In this document: piece after piece, positions 8,302 to 17,067 of the stretch
Numbering within the stretch: position 1 is the stretch's first letter
Layout: every line of letters begins with the position of its first letter
Assembly (NCBI RefSeq): GCF_001507595.1
Contig: NZ_LQBQ01000001.1
Span: 496,001 to 560,000 of the forward strand
DNA length: 64,000 nt
Direction: 5' to 3'
DNA from: Ruegeria marisrubri
Lineage (GTDB): Bacteria > Pseudomonadota > Alphaproteobacteria > Rhodobacterales > Rhodobacteraceae
Program-made: the position numbers and the translations under genes
Notes under the pieces: generated by a model
The model's database searches: none
Told to the model about the DNA's origin: nothing
The model's input: the letters and a program-made list of their open reading frames with translations, nothing else

Positions 8302-9861
8302 ATGACCGCTCCGACACCCAGCCCCTGCGCTGCGGTTCTTGAGCATCTGACGGGTCGGAACCGCGGCCACTATTCCTGGATAACAGCCGATGCCATGGAC
8401 ATCTGGCTGGACGGCAGGGGCAGCCTGCGCGTCGTTGTGCCGGGCGCCCAATTGCTGGAAGGCCAGCATGTGGCGCGCGTACTGCGGGACGGAACGGAGT
8501 TTTCTGTCCTGGCCGCCGAGGGCGCAGACATCTGGGTCAACCGGAAGAAGGTGGAACAGGCCCGCCTGTCACAAGGGGACATGATCGAATTCGGCGAGAT
8601 CGGCCCACTGTCGCGGTTCCGCGTCTATGACGAAGAGCACAGGCCAGAACCCACTCTGCCCGAAATCCTGAGCGACGCATGGTCCTACATGCGCACCAGT
8701 CGAAGGCCGTTCCTGCAAAGGCTGGGGCGGGCCATGTGGGGCGTTTGCGGTCGGGTCTGCACCGATGCGACCCTTGTGTTTCGCGTCAGTGTTCTGGTGG
8801 CGCTGGTTGCCCTGAGCATCGCCGTCATCCTGCAATTCAGAGAAGACCGCAGCCTCCGCGCCCAGATCGAGAGCGGGCGGTTCCAAGTCGAGGCGGTCGC
8901 GGCGGCGCTGTCCGAGGCGCAGCGCGAGGCCATTCGGCCCGGTGACTTGGCTGCGCTCGAAGAAGAGCTGAGCGCGCGGGTGTCCGTGCAGGCCGAGCGG
9001 CTGAAGACGCTCGAGGCGCGCTCGGGGGCGGCCATGCGTGTCGTCGGTCAGGCGGCGGGCTCGGTCGCTTTCATCCAGGGAGGGTATGGGCTGCGGCACC
9101 GCGAGACCGGTCAGATGCTGCGGCATGTCATGGGGCCGGGCGGCATGCCTCTGCGGCTGCCGAACGGGCAGCCGATGCTGTCGTTGCAGGGTGACGGGCC
9201 GGTCGCCGAGGTGCAGTTCAACGGCACGGGCTTCGTTTTGCGGGACACCGGCCTGATCGTGACAAACAGGCATGTGGCCGTGCCGTGGGCGAACAAGCCG
9301 GGTGTGCAAATGGGCGGAGAGGCGATGGAGCCGGTGATGACCCGCTTCGTGGCCTACTTTCCGGGCGGTATCGGGCCTTTGGACCTGTCCCTGGTCGCAG
9401 CCAGCGATACCGCCGATCTCGCCCTGCTGATCCCAGGCGAAGGGGTGGAGTTGCCACCCGGCCTGCCATTGGCGGAACAGGCACCTGTTCCCGGGCAGGA
9501 GATTCTGGTGATGGGCTTCCCGACCGGGCTCATGTCACTGCTGGCGCAGTCCGGCGAGGAATTCGTCAAGGAACTGCGTGAACGCGGCGAGACCGGTTTC
9601 TGGCAGGTGGCCGAGAGGTTGTCCGAGGCAGGTCTGATGTCACCGCTGTCGAGCCGGGGAATCGTCGGGCAGGTGACAGGTGCCGCAGTGGTCTATGACG
9701 CTGAAACCACCCATGGTGGCAGCGGTGGCCCGGTTCTGAACCTGAAAGGCGAGGTCGTGGCGGTGAACGCGGCGATCATACCGGAATTCGGCGGGTCGAA
9801 TTTTGGCGTTCCGGTAGAGCAGGTGCGCCGCTTGCTGGAAACCATTTCCGCAAGCCAGTAG
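8302..9861 (+). CDS. Membrane-anchored trypsin-like serine protease with FHA-like N-terminal domain
   Basis: 519-residue protein with an unusual layout: an N-terminal beta-rich domain (about residues 15-115) whose end (VNRKKVEQARLSQGDMIEFG) looks like an FHA fold without its phosphothreonine-binding signature; one transmembrane helix (about 155-178); a predicted coiled coil (about 180-250); then a trypsin/HtrA-like domain. A full catalytic triad is visible: His324 in TNRHVA, Asp372 in TADLALL, Ser474 in GGSGGPV. No PDZ domain follows. Topology suggests a cytoplasmic FHA-like sensor and a periplasmic protease. Start: ATG 8302 has AAAGGA too close; GTG 8278 is an alternative. Confidence 0.8.
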   Translation: MTAPTPSPCAAVLEHLTGRNRGHYSWITADAMDIWLDGRGSLRVVVPGAQLLEGQHVARVLRDGTEFSVLAAEGADIWVNRKKVEQARLSQGDMIEFGEIGPLSRFRVYDEEHRPEPTLPEILSDAWSYMRTSRRPFLQRLGRAMWGVCGRVCTDATLVFRVSVLVALVALSIAVILQFREDRSLRAQIESGRFQVEAVAAALSEAQREAIRPGDLAALEEELSARVSVQAERLKTLEARSGAAMRVVGQAAGSVAFIQGGYGLRHRETGQMLRHVMGPGGMPLRLPNGQPMLSLQGDGPVAEVQFNGTGFVLRDTGLIVTNRHVAVPWANKPGVQMGGEAMEPVMTRFVAYFPGGIGPLDLSLVAASDTADLALLIPGEGVELPPGLPLAEQAPVPGQEILVMGFPTGLMSLLAQSGEEFVKELRERGETGFWQVAERLSEAGLMSPLSSRGIVGQVTGAAVVYDAETTHGGSGGPVLNLKGEVVAVNAAIIPEFGGSNFGVPVEQVRRLLETISASQ

Positions 9862-9883
9862 GCGCAGGGGCCGGTCAAAACCA

Positions 9884-9901
9884 AGCCGCCCGCAGGCGGC
9901 T
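9884..9901 (-). terminator. Hairpin between convergent genes, probable terminator of the methyltransferase gene
   Basis: AGCCGCC (9884-9890), loop CGCA, GGCGGCT (9895-9901) gives a 7-bp perfect stem. Read on the minus strand it is followed by TGGTTTTG, a short T tract, placing it 41 bp past the stop of the minus-strand methyltransferase gene. It may also serve the converging protease gene. Confidence 0.5.
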
Positions 9902-9941
9902 CGGTGCCCGGATCAATGGTCTGTTGCGCGGCCCGAAAGGG

Positions 9942-10961
9942 TCAGGCGCGGCGGCGGCCCCGGCGGCCCCGACGCTCTTCGCCGGACGTGTTTTCGCCGG
10001 TTCCGTCAGAGGCCGAGGTGAACGGGCCCAGGGCGGCCGTGATCTGATCCAACGTCGGTCGGTCGCCGCGCGGGATGCTGTCCAACGCCTCGCGCATCTT
10101 GCGCAGGTGGTCGGGCATCGTTCCGCAGCAGCCACCGATGATCTTTGCGCCCGCATCCCGTGCCATGGCGGCATACTGGCCCATCAGTTCCGGCGTGCCG
10201 TCATAGTGGATGTGGCCGTCCACGTATTTCGGAATTCCGGCATTGCCCTTGGAAATGATCGGGCGTTCGGTGCCCTGGGCCATGAACCCGAGAACGGTGC
10301 GCAGGATGTCCGACGCGCCGGTGCCGCAATTGGCGCCGAAAGCCAGCGGCGGATTCGGGAAGGTTTCCACCATCTGAGCGAGATCCGCCGAGGTCACGCC
10401 CATCATGGTCCGGCCCGCGGTGTCAAAGCTCATCGTTCCGCACCAGGGCATGTCGGCCAGCGCAAAGGCCTCGGCCGCGGCGCGGAACTCTTCCGGTGCG
10501 CTGATGGTTTCCAGCCACAGGACATCGACGCCGCCTTCCTTCAAGGCTTCGGCCTGTTCATGGAACATCTCGACCGCGATTGCATGGGACAGGGTGCCGA
10601 CGGGCTCCATGATTTCGCCGGTCGGGCCGACCGATCCGCCAACGATCACCGGGCGTCCTGCCTTGTCTGCCACTTCGCGCCCCAGTTCGGCGCCGACCCG
10701 GTTCAACTCGCGCACGCGGTTCTGCGCGTCGTGCAGTTTCAGGCGGGCGGCGGTGCCGCCGAAGGTGTTGGTCAGAAACAGGTCGCTGCCGGCATCGACC
10801 GAGCCTTGATATAGCGCCGTGATCTTGTCCGGCGCGTCGGTGTTCCACAGCTCGGGCGCGTCGCCCGATTGCAGGCCCATGTTGAACAGGTTGGTGCCGG
10901 TGGCGCCATCGGCGAGGATGACGTCAAAATCGGCGAGCATGTCGGCAAATGCATTGGTCAT
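9942..10961 (-). CDS. bmt: Betaine-homocysteine S-methyltransferase (Bmt-like)
   Basis: Zinc-dependent homocysteine methyltransferase domain of about 300 residues: ADGATGTNLF near the N-terminus, the first zinc ligand in GANCGTG and the paired cysteines in GGCCGTMP. There is no cobalamin or folate domain, so it is the stand-alone type; in Roseobacters this form demethylates glycine betaine to dimethylglycine while making methionine. Start set at ATG 10961 (339 residues); the upstream extension is not protein-like. The C-terminus is odd: a disordered tail ending RRGRRGRRRA. A structured leader lies upstream (11008-11071). Confidence 0.85.
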   Translation of the reverse strand: MTNAFADMLADFDVILADGATGTNLFNMGLQSGDAPELWNTDAPDKITALYQGSVDAGSDLFLTNTFGGTAARLKLHDAQNRVRELNRVGAELGREVADKAGRPVIVGGSVGPTGEIMEPVGTLSHAIAVEMFHEQAEALKEGGVDVLWLETISAPEEFRAAAEAFALADMPWCGTMSFDTAGRTMMGVTSADLAQMVETFPNPPLAFGANCGTGASDILRTVLGFMAQGTERPIISKGNAGIPKYVDGHIHYDGTPELMGQYAAMARDAGAKIIGGCCGTMPDHLRKMREALDSIPRGDRPTLDQITAALGPFTSASDGTGENTSGEERRGRRGRRRA

Positions 10962-11007
10962 GTTCGTGGATCCGTTGTCGTGGCATCGCGCGGATGCCTG
11001 AAATCGA

Positions 11008-11071
11008 GACGCCCCGTGTCTCATGAACGGGGCGTCAAATCAAACTCATAAAACTCATGAAGATCATGAGT
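11008..11071 (-). promoter_or_regulatory. Paired dyads in the leader of the betaine-homocysteine methyltransferase gene
   Basis: Two perfect inverted repeats lie between the zeta-inhibitor stop (11110) and the methyltransferase ATG (10961). On the plus strand they are ACTCATGA/TCATGAGT (11053-11060, 11064-11071) and GACGCCCCG/CGGGGCGTC (11008-11016, 11028-11036). Around the first, ACTCAT recurs at ~11043 and ~11053. They could be terminators of the upstream gene, an operator, or an attenuator. I did not find the core of a known SAM or SAH riboswitch. Confidence 0.4.
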
Positions 11072-11109
11072 CCCGCGTCGGGAGACCGCCGGCGGCCGCG
11101 ACGTCTGCC

Positions 11110-11430
11110 TTACCGGTTGGATTCGGTCAGAAGCTGTTCCTTGGCTTCAGCCAGAAGTTCCGCCATTTTTCCTCGGATCGTCTGTTCGTCGGCGAGATCG
11201 CCCAGATAGGATTTGACGGCATTGACGACGTCGTCCTCGCTGACGTTCTGAATGTCCGTGTGAATCAGCTCATTGCCATATTTGCGGGCCTGTTCGACGG
11301 TCTCGCCCTTGAGAGCCGAGGCCCAGACGGCCATGAACCGGTTGCGGCGCATCCGGGCAAGGAACTGCATCTGTTCGTCATGGGCAAATTTGGCTTCAAA
11401 CGCGGCTTCGCGATCGTCGAAAGTCGTCAT
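11110..11430 (-). CDS. DUF1476 protein, zeta-type inhibitor of F1FO-ATP synthase
   Basis: 106-residue, almost wholly helical and charged protein beginning [19 protein letters not shown], the signature of DUF1476. In Paracoccus denitrificans the member of this family is the zeta subunit, which blocks ATP hydrolysis by F1 through its N-terminal helix. Start at ATG 11430, with GGGGAA upstream; the longer frame to 11604 would overlap the purC start. It is divergent from purC, a neighbour pairing common in alphaproteobacteria. The ATP synthase operon itself is not in the window. Confidence 0.9.
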   Translation of the reverse strand: MTTFDDREAAFEAKFAHDEQMQFLARMRRNRFMAVWASALKGETVEQARKYGNELIHTDIQNVSEDDVVNAVKSYLGDLADEQTIRGKMAELLAEAKEQLLTESNR

Positions 11431-11509
11431 GGGTGCGTTCCCCTGGATAATTTTTCTTCGATTCAGGTATGACGCCGCTATGCCGCATCTGCAAGAGGGC
11501 GCGGCCAGC

Positions 11510-11537
11510 TTGCGACACAACGGCGCTTGCCTTATGA
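11510..11537 (+). promoter_or_regulatory. Possible purC promoter
   Basis: TTGCGA at 11510-11515 and TTATGA at 11532-11537 with a 16-bp spacer, 53 bp before the purC ATG and inside the region shared with the divergent zeta gene. Fit to the sigma-70 consensus is moderate. Confidence 0.3.
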
Positions 11538-11590
11538 GGGCGCCAACGCGAAGGGACTCATTCCCTCGCCCCAGACTGGAAAGGTCGCTC

Positions 11591-12346
11591 ATGGCGCGTC
11601 GCAAGAAGATTTACGAAGGCAAGGCCAAGATCCTGTATGAAGGCCCCGAGCCGGGAACCATCGTTCAGTATTTCAAGGATGATGCCACCGCCTTCAACGC
11701 TGAAAAGAAGGACGTGATCGAAGGGAAGGGCGTGCTGAACAACCGCCTGAGCGAGTTCTTCATGAGCGGGCTGAACCAGATCGGAGTTCCGACCCACTTC
11801 ATCCGACGCCTGAACATGCGCGAACAGCTGGTGCGCAGCTGCGAGATCATCCCGCTCGAGGTGATCGTGCGCAACTATGCGGCCGGTTCCATCAGCAAGC
11901 GCCTCGGGATCGCCGAGGGCACGCAGCTGCCGCGCCCGATCGTCGAATACTGCTACAAGGATGACTCGCTGGGTGATCCGCTGGTGACCGAAGAGCACAT
12001 TGCCGCCTTTGGTTGGGCCAGCCAGCAGGACATGGACGACATCCTCAGCCTGGCGCTGCGGGTGAACGACTTTCTCAGCGGTGTGATGCTGGCCGTTGGC
12101 ATCCGCCTGATCGATTTCAAGATCGAGATCGGCCGGGTGTACGAAGGTGACTACCAGCGCCTGATCGTGGCCGACGAGATCAGCCCCGACAGCTGCCGCC
12201 TGTGGGACATCGAAACCGGGCAGAAGCTGGACAAGGATGTGTTCCGCCGCGATCTGGGGAACTTGGCCGATGCGTATTCCGAAGTGGCGCGCCGCCTTGG
12301 CGTAATGCCCAAGAGCGCGGTGTCGAAGCCCACTCTGATCAACTGA
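11591..12346 (+). CDS. purC: Phosphoribosylaminoimidazole-succinocarboxamide synthase
   Basis: SAICAR synthetase, purine pathway: joins aspartate to CAIR with ATP. The N-terminal [12 protein letters not shown] block and the internal [14 protein letters not shown] and [11 protein letters not shown] blocks are diagnostic. 251 residues from ATG 11591; the longer frame upstream overlaps the opposite-strand zeta gene region and is rejected. purS and purQ follow, so this is a pur cluster. Confidence 0.96.
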   Translation: MARRKKIYEGKAKILYEGPEPGTIVQYFKDDATAFNAEKKDVIEGKGVLNNRLSEFFMSGLNQIGVPTHFIRRLNMREQLVRSCEIIPLEVIVRNYAAGSISKRLGIAEGTQLPRPIVEYCYKDDSLGDPLVTEEHIAAFGWASQQDMDDILSLALRVNDFLSGVMLAVGIRLIDFKIEIGRVYEGDYQRLIVADEISPDSCRLWDIETGQKLDKDVFRRDLGNLADAYSEVARRLGVMPKSAVSKPTLIN

Positions 12347-12348
12347 CG

Positions 12349-12400
12349 GCACCGCCCGGTTGGTCGGGCGGTGCAATTGAGTATTTGGAAAAAGGTGAAG
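12349..12400 (+). repeat. Post-stop hairpin-plus-tail element, copy B (after purC)
   Basis: Two bases after the purC stop: perfect 10-bp stem GCACCGCCCG (12349-12358), loop GTTGGT, CGGGCGGTGC (12365-12374), then the tail GAGTATTTGGAAAAAGGTGAAG in two parts (12379-12388 and 12389-12400). The CCTCCGGCG segment seen in copies A and D is missing, so the minimal shared unit is stem plus GAGTATTTGG...GAAG. Confidence 0.7.
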
Positions 12401-12438
12401 CCCGCGGGTTTCGCAAGCGAACCAGAGGACGACGTGAG

Positions 12439-12669
12439 ATGAAGGCACGTGTGCATGTGATGCTGAAAAACGGGGTTCTGGACCCGCAGGGCGAGGCGGT
12501 TCGCCATGCACTGGGCGCGATGGGTTTCGACAAGGTCGAAGGCGTGCGGCAGGGCAAGGTGATCGACCTCGAACTGGCAGAGGGCGCGACCGAGTCGGAT
12601 GTGGCCGAGATGTGCGAAAAGCTGTTGGCCAACACCGTGATCGAACGCTACGAAATCGAGATGCTCTGA
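12439..12669 (+). CDS. purS: Phosphoribosylformylglycinamidine synthase subunit PurS
   Basis: 76-residue small subunit of the three-part FGAM synthase (PurL, PurQ, PurS) that bridges the glutaminase and synthase. Typical pattern: [19 protein letters not shown] at the N-terminus and a C-terminal strand ending ERYEIEML. The start is ATG 12439, the normal PurS length; an in-frame extension to 12202 runs back through purC and is not real. purQ starts 59 bp later. purL is not in the window. Confidence 0.94.
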   Translation: MKARVHVMLKNGVLDPQGEAVRHALGAMGFDKVEGVRQGKVIDLELAEGATESDVAEMCEKLLANTVIERYEIEML

Positions 12670-12728
12670 TCCTGTCGGCCGCTCGGCCGCCGTTCCCCTA
12701 CCGATACCGAGACCCAGGAGGTTCTGCC

Positions 12729-13397
12729 ATGCGTGCAGCCGTTGTCGTTTTCCCCGGATCGAACTGCGACCGTGATCTGGCTGTCGCGTTCGAACAGGCC
12801 GGCTTCCAGGTGGAGATGGTCTGGCACAAGGATGCCGCCCTGCCGAAGGGCGTGGACATCGTTGGTGTGCCGGGAGGTTTCTCTTATGGCGACTATCTGC
12901 GCTGCGGCGCAATCGCGGCTCAGTCGCCGATCTGCAAGGCCGTGGTGGAGCATACCGAAAAAGGTGGTTACGCCATCGGGATCTGCAACGGTTTCCAGAT
13001 CCTGACCGAGACCGGTATCCTGCCGGGCGCGTTGCTGCGCAATGCGAACCTCAAATATATTTGCCGCACCGTCGGACTGAAGGTGGAAACCGCCGACAGC
13101 GCGTTCACCGAGGGCTATGAAGCCGGTAGCGTGATCCAGATTCCGATCGCGCATCACGACGGGAACTATTTCGCAGATGATGAAACCCTGGCGGCGCTGC
13201 GCGATCAGGACCGTATCGCTTTCACCTATACCGAGAATCCTAACGGATCGCGTGGCGATATCGCCGGTATCCTGTCGGCGAACCGGCGGGTTTTGGGGAT
13301 GATGCCGCACCCCGAACGGGCTGCCGATGCTGGGCATGGTGGCACGGATGGGGCGGCGCTCTTCCGCGCATTGGCGGGTGTATTGACGCCGGCGTGA
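12729..13397 (+). CDS. purQ: Phosphoribosylformylglycinamidine synthase subunit PurQ
   Basis: Class-I glutamine amidotransferase subunit that feeds ammonia to Pur[10 protein letters not shown] opens the domain, the nucleophilic Cys is in GICNGFQIL and the His-Glu pair in MMPHPERA. 222 residues from ATG 12729, preceded by CAGGAGG. It sits downstream of purC and purS, in the order usual for alphaproteobacteria. Confidence 0.95.
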   Translation: MRAAVVVFPGSNCDRDLAVAFEQAGFQVEMVWHKDAALPKGVDIVGVPGGFSYGDYLRCGAIAAQSPICKAVVEHTEKGGYAIGICNGFQILTETGILPGALLRNANLKYICRTVGLKVETADSAFTEGYEAGSVIQIPIAHHDGNYFADDETLAALRDQDRIAFTYTENPNGSRGDIAGILSANRRVLGMMPHPERAADAGHGGTDGAALFRALAGVLTPA

Positions 13398-13433
13398 CTT
13401 GAGCACATGGCCCGGGAGGACTAGCTTCGGGCC

Positions 13434-15212
13434 ATGAGTTCCGAAGAAGATCCGACGCAGGAAAGCTGGCGGTCCCGATTTGGCGGTGGATCGCTGGGGT
13501 GGCGGTTGCGCACCGCGGTGATCATTCTATTGGTGATCGCCGCCGCGACGGTCTGGGTCACCAATCGGTTGCTGACCGACAGGTTCACCGAAAGTACGCG
13601 CAACCGGGCGGAACTGCGTCTGGCGCTGTATTCCGGCAACCTTATCAGCGAACTTCGCCGAAACGCCATCGTTCCACAATTGCTGGCCCGCGATCCGACG
13701 CTGATCGCTGCCTTGCATTCGAGTGATTACTCGCTGTCGACGCAGCGCCTGATTTCTTTCGTCGATGAGATCGGGGCCGCCTCGCTGATGCTGCTCGACC
13801 GGGATGGGCGGTCGGTGGCGGCCACGGACAGGAACCGGTTGGGCGAAGCGCACAGGAATTCGCCATTTTTCGTTGATGCGATTCGTTCAAATTCCACCGT
13901 TTTCTCGGTAATCCAGCGCGAGGCGGGTGATTACAGTTTCTACTATGCGCGGCGTCTGGAGGCGGGGGCAGAAATTCTCGGGGTCATCGCCGTCGAGGTC
14001 GATCTGCGGAAATTCGAGCGCGCCTGGGCGGGGATTTCGGATGCGGTGATGGTGACAGACAGCACCGGCACCATCATCCTTTCCACCGAGCCTCAGTGGC
14101 GCGGAGTGGACGAGAGCGCGGCCTTGCTGCGGCAGCCGCCGGAAAATGCCATCGAGCGCGCGATCCGGGCAACGACGGATTGGACTGCTCTGCCACCCGA
14201 CGCCTATGTGCAGGGTGAGGCGGTGATGCGCACGGAGAACCGCATACCGTTTCGCGGATGGAAGATGACGTCCTTCACTACCTATGCGTCGATTCGCGAG
14301 CGGGTGAATGGCGTGTTGGCGTTGGAAATCATGGGCTTCGCGATTCTGTTGGCGCTGGTTTTCTATGCGCTGAGTCGCAGAACGGCCTTGCGCATGGCGC
14401 TATTCCAGCGCGAGTCGGCGGAGCTTCGCGCATTGAACGCCCGGCTGCAGCGGGAAATTGCTGAGCGCAAACGGGTGGAAAAAACCCTGGAGGTGGCCGA
14501 GCAGACTCTGGCGCAGAGCTCGAAACTGGCCGCATTGGGCGAGATGTCGGCGGCGGTAAGCCACGAGTTGAACCAGCCACTTGCGGCCATGAAGACCTAT
14601 CTCGCCGGGGCGCGTCTGTTGTTGCGACGCAATCGGCCTGAAGAGGCGCTTGCAAGCTTTGGGCGCATCGACGGCCTGATCGAGCGCATGGGGGCGATCA
14701 CCCGACAGCTGAAATCCTATGCGCGCAAAGGAGCGGATGCGTTTTCGCCCGTGAATCTGGGCGATGCGCTGGCCTCGGCGCTGTCGATGATGGAGCCGCA
14801 ATTGCGTCAGAGGCATGTCAAGATCACGCAGATCCTGCCTGAAGAGCCGGTCATGGTGATGGGTGACCGCATGCGTCTGGAGCAGGTTATGGTGAACCTC
14901 TTGAGAAATGCCTTGGATGCCACCAAATCTGTATCAGACCCGGATGTGGAAATCATCCTGGCGGCGGGGGATACCGCCATCTTGACGGTGCGTGACAACG
15001 GGCATGGTATCGAGAATATCGAGAACCTGTTCGAACCGTTCTATACCACCAAGCAACCGGGCGACGGGGTCGGGCTGGGGCTTGCCATCTCGTCGGGGAT
15101 CGTGAACGACCATGGAGGACGGCTGACTGCGCGCAACGGTCAGCATGGCGGAGCGGTTTTCGAGATGCGCCTGCCAATACTGGACAAAGACGGCCTCGAG
15201 GCCGCCGAATGA
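13434..15212 (+). CDS. dctB: Sensor histidine kinase, DctB-like
   Basis: 592-residue membrane kinase: transmembrane helix near residues 25-44, a periplasmic sensor of about 240 residues with the layout of a double-Cache domain, second helix near 292-312, a cytoplasmic coiled coil, then the catalytic core. Phosphoacceptor His377 is in AVSHELNQPLAAMK, the form typical of DctB-type kinases; N box NLLRNALDA and G boxes VRDNGHGIE and GDGVGLGLAISSG are intact. DctB senses C4-dicarboxylates. No TRAP transporter is adjacent, so the ligand is inferred. The paired regulator follows 12 bp later. Confidence 0.85.
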   Translation: MSSEEDPTQESWRSRFGGGSLGWRLRTAVIILLVIAAATVWVTNRLLTDRFTESTRNRAELRLALYSGNLISELRRNAIVPQLLARDPTLIAALHSSDYSLSTQRLISFVDEIGAASLMLLDRDGRSVAATDRNRLGEAHRNSPFFVDAIRSNSTVFSVIQREAGDYSFYYARRLEAGAEILGVIAVEVDLRKFERAWAGISDAVMVTDSTGTIILSTEPQWRGVDESAALLRQPPENAIERAIRATTDWTALPPDAYVQGEAVMRTENRIPFRGWKMTSFTTYASIRERVNGVLALEIMGFAILLALVFYALSRRTALRMALFQRESAELRALNARLQREIAERKRVEKTLEVAEQTLAQSSKLAALGEMSAAVSHELNQPLAAMKTYLAGARLLLRRNRPEEALASFGRIDGLIERMGAITRQLKSYARKGADAFSPVNLGDALASALSMMEPQLRQRHVKITQILPEEPVMVMGDRMRLEQVMVNLLRNALDATKSVSDPDVEIILAAGDTAILTVRDNGHGIENIENLFEPFYTTKQPGDGVGLGLAISSGIVNDHGGRLTARNGQHGGAVFEMRLPILDKDGLEAAE

Positions 15213-15224
15213 CGAGGAATGACT

Positions 15225-16559
15225 ATGGCACAGGCCATGAAAATCGCCATCGTGGATGACGAACAAGACATGCGCCAGTCGATCAGCCAATGGCTGGCGC
15301 TGTCGGGCTATGACACCGAAACCTTCGCCAGCGCCGAAGACGCGCTCAAGGTGTTGGGACCGGACTATCCGGGAATCGTGATCTCGGACATCAAGATGCC
15401 GGGCATGGACGGTATCCAATTGCTGAAGAAACTCATGGGGGTGGACAGCGCCCTGCCGGTCATCATGATTACGGGGCATGGGGACGTGCCGATGGCGGTC
15501 GAGGCGATGCGGGTCGGGGCCTTTGATTTCCTGGAAAAGCCGTTCAATCCCGATCGGATGTCGGAACTGGCCAAACGCGCCAGCAACGCGCGGCGCCTGA
15601 CGCTCGACAACCGCGCTTTGCGGCGCGAATTGTCTGGCGGGACTCAGATCATGGAAAAGCTGATCGGCGCCAGCCCGGTGATGGAACGTCTGCGAGAGGA
15701 CATCCTCGATCTGGGGCAGGCCGACGGCCATGTTCTGATCGACGGCGAAACCGGCACCGGCAAGACGTTGGTGGCGCACGCGCTGCACGCGGTGGGAAGC
15801 CGGGCAGGCAAGAAATTCGTGCTGATCTCTTGTGCCGCCCTGGAGGAAGAGGCGCTGTCCAAGCGTCTGTTCGGCCCGATGATGCCCGAGGACTCGCAAT
15901 TGCCTGCAATCGAAGAGGCGCGAGGCGGTACACTGGTGCTGGAGGATATCGAGGCGCTGAGCGACACGTTGCAGGCCAAGCTGTTGAGCGTGATGAACGA
16001 GCAGGGAACCCCGGCGGAAACCCGGATCGTCGCCATCTCGAACCTGCAGGAGGCCGGCAAGACCTGCGAGGATGTGCTGCGGCCGGACCTGTTCTATCGG
16101 CTGGCCGCGTTGCGCATCACCATGCCGCCGCTGCGCCAGCGGGGCGAGGACATCCTGACACTCTTTACCCGCCTCAGCGAACAGTTCGCCGAGGAATACG
16201 GCTGCGATGCGCCGCAGGTATCCGCCCAGGAAGCCGCGCAGCTGTTGCAGGCGCCTTGGCCGGGAAATGTGCGGCAACTGATCAACATCGCCGAACGCGC
16301 TGTGCTGCAGTCGCGCAGGGGATCGGGCACGATCGCCTCGTTGCTGATGTCGGATCATGACGAAATGCAGCCGGTGATGACGACGGAGGGCAAGCCGCTC
16401 AAGGAATATGTCGAGGCGTTCGAACGGATGCTGATTGACAACACGATGCGCCGCCACAAGGGGTCGATTGCCTCTGTGATGGAGGAGTTGTGCCTGCCGC
16501 GCCGGACTCTGAACGAGAAGATGGCGAAATACGGGTTGCAACGCTCGGATTATCTGTAG
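15225..16559 (+). CDS. dctD: Sigma-54-type response regulator, DctD-like, lacking GAFTGA
   Basis: Receiver domain with phosphoacceptor Asp55 (SDIKMPGMDG), AAA+ domain with Walker A GETGTGKT near residue 174, and a Fis-type C-terminal helix-turn-helix. Two core features of sigma-54 activators are missing: there is no GAFTGA loop between the CAALEEE block and the GGTLVLED block, and the Walker B acidic pair reads Glu240-Asp241 instead of Asp-Glu. It may therefore act without sigma-54, as the GAFTGA-less NtrC of Rhodobacter capsulatus does. Start: ATG 15225 with GAGGA 6 nt upstream; ATG 15219 is in frame. 444 residues. Confidence 0.85.
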   Translation: MAQAMKIAIVDDEQDMRQSISQWLALSGYDTETFASAEDALKVLGPDYPGIVISDIKMPGMDGIQLLKKLMGVDSALPVIMITGHGDVPMAVEAMRVGAFDFLEKPFNPDRMSELAKRASNARRLTLDNRALRRELSGGTQIMEKLIGASPVMERLREDILDLGQADGHVLIDGETGTGKTLVAHALHAVGSRAGKKFVLISCAALEEEALSKRLFGPMMPEDSQLPAIEEARGGTLVLEDIEALSDTLQAKLLSVMNEQGTPAETRIVAISNLQEAGKTCEDVLRPDLFYRLAALRITMPPLRQRGEDILTLFTRLSEQFAEEYGCDAPQVSAQEAAQLLQAPWPGNVRQLINIAERAVLQSRRGSGTIASLLMSDHDEMQPVMTTEGKPLKEYVEAFERMLIDNTMRRHKGSIASVMEELCLPRRTLNEKMAKYGLQRSDYL

Positions 16560-16563
16560 CGTG

Positions 16564-16630
16564 AAGGGGGCCAGCCCCCTCTTGGCCTTACAGGCCAATT
16601 CACCCCCGGGATATTTGTGGCCAGATGAAG
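16564..16630 (+). repeat. Post-stop hairpin-plus-tail element, copy C (after dctD)
   Basis: Five bases after the dctD stop: stem AGGGGG (16565-16570), loop CCAG, CCCCCT (16575-16580); a second stem TTGGCC/GGCCAA follows (16582-16587, 16593-16598). The tail is a diverged version: CCCGGGATATTTGTGG then CCAGATGAAG, ending at 16630. Confidence 0.6.
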
Positions 16631-17067
16631 GGGATGGGCGCATGCGTCGGGGGCGTCGTGCAGTTTGCCCATTGTCTTTTCCACAGGAGTGCTTTTATTG
16701 TGGCAGAACGGGCAGGGCCGTGATGTGCCTTGGTACCCAGAATCTTAGAGTTTCGCTGCTTTGCCTCGGATGGCGATGAACCCCGCAGGGCAAAGCAGAC
16801 CGATTGTGCCCCAGCAAGGGGCAGTGGAATGCTTTCGCCCGGGCTTTCGGGGGAAAGGAATTAGTGGGCAGGTGAGCGGCCTAGCCGTGCCTGTCGGAGA
16901 AGAACCGCGATGACGCGCGCGCAACGATTGAGACACCGGGCAGGGGGCGAAAACGCCAGACCCTGCTGCGCGCCGTCCGAAATCGCCCTGACAAGACACC
17001 ACCCCAAGAGCGCCCGCCCGCCCGGCCAGGGTAGGGTGACGCCTTCGGATCGGTGCACCAAGGAAAC
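16631..17067 (+). other. Long non-coding stretch before rne, probable leader
   Basis: About 435 bp without a convincing gene. A weak promoter-like pair is TTGTCT (16672) with TTATTG (16695) at 17-bp spacing. Short dyads include GCCCC/GGGGC near 16807-16820. Long, structured leaders before rne mediate autoregulation in enterobacteria, and this region could do the same; no homologous motif is recognised. Confidence 0.35.

Noticed and set aside
10962..11109. SAM or SAH riboswitch in the methyltransferase leader
   Set aside because: Stems are present but the conserved cores of those classes are not visible; kept only as an unnamed leader structure.
14934..16643. 569-codon minus-strand frame
   Set aside because: Antisense to dctD and the end of dctB.
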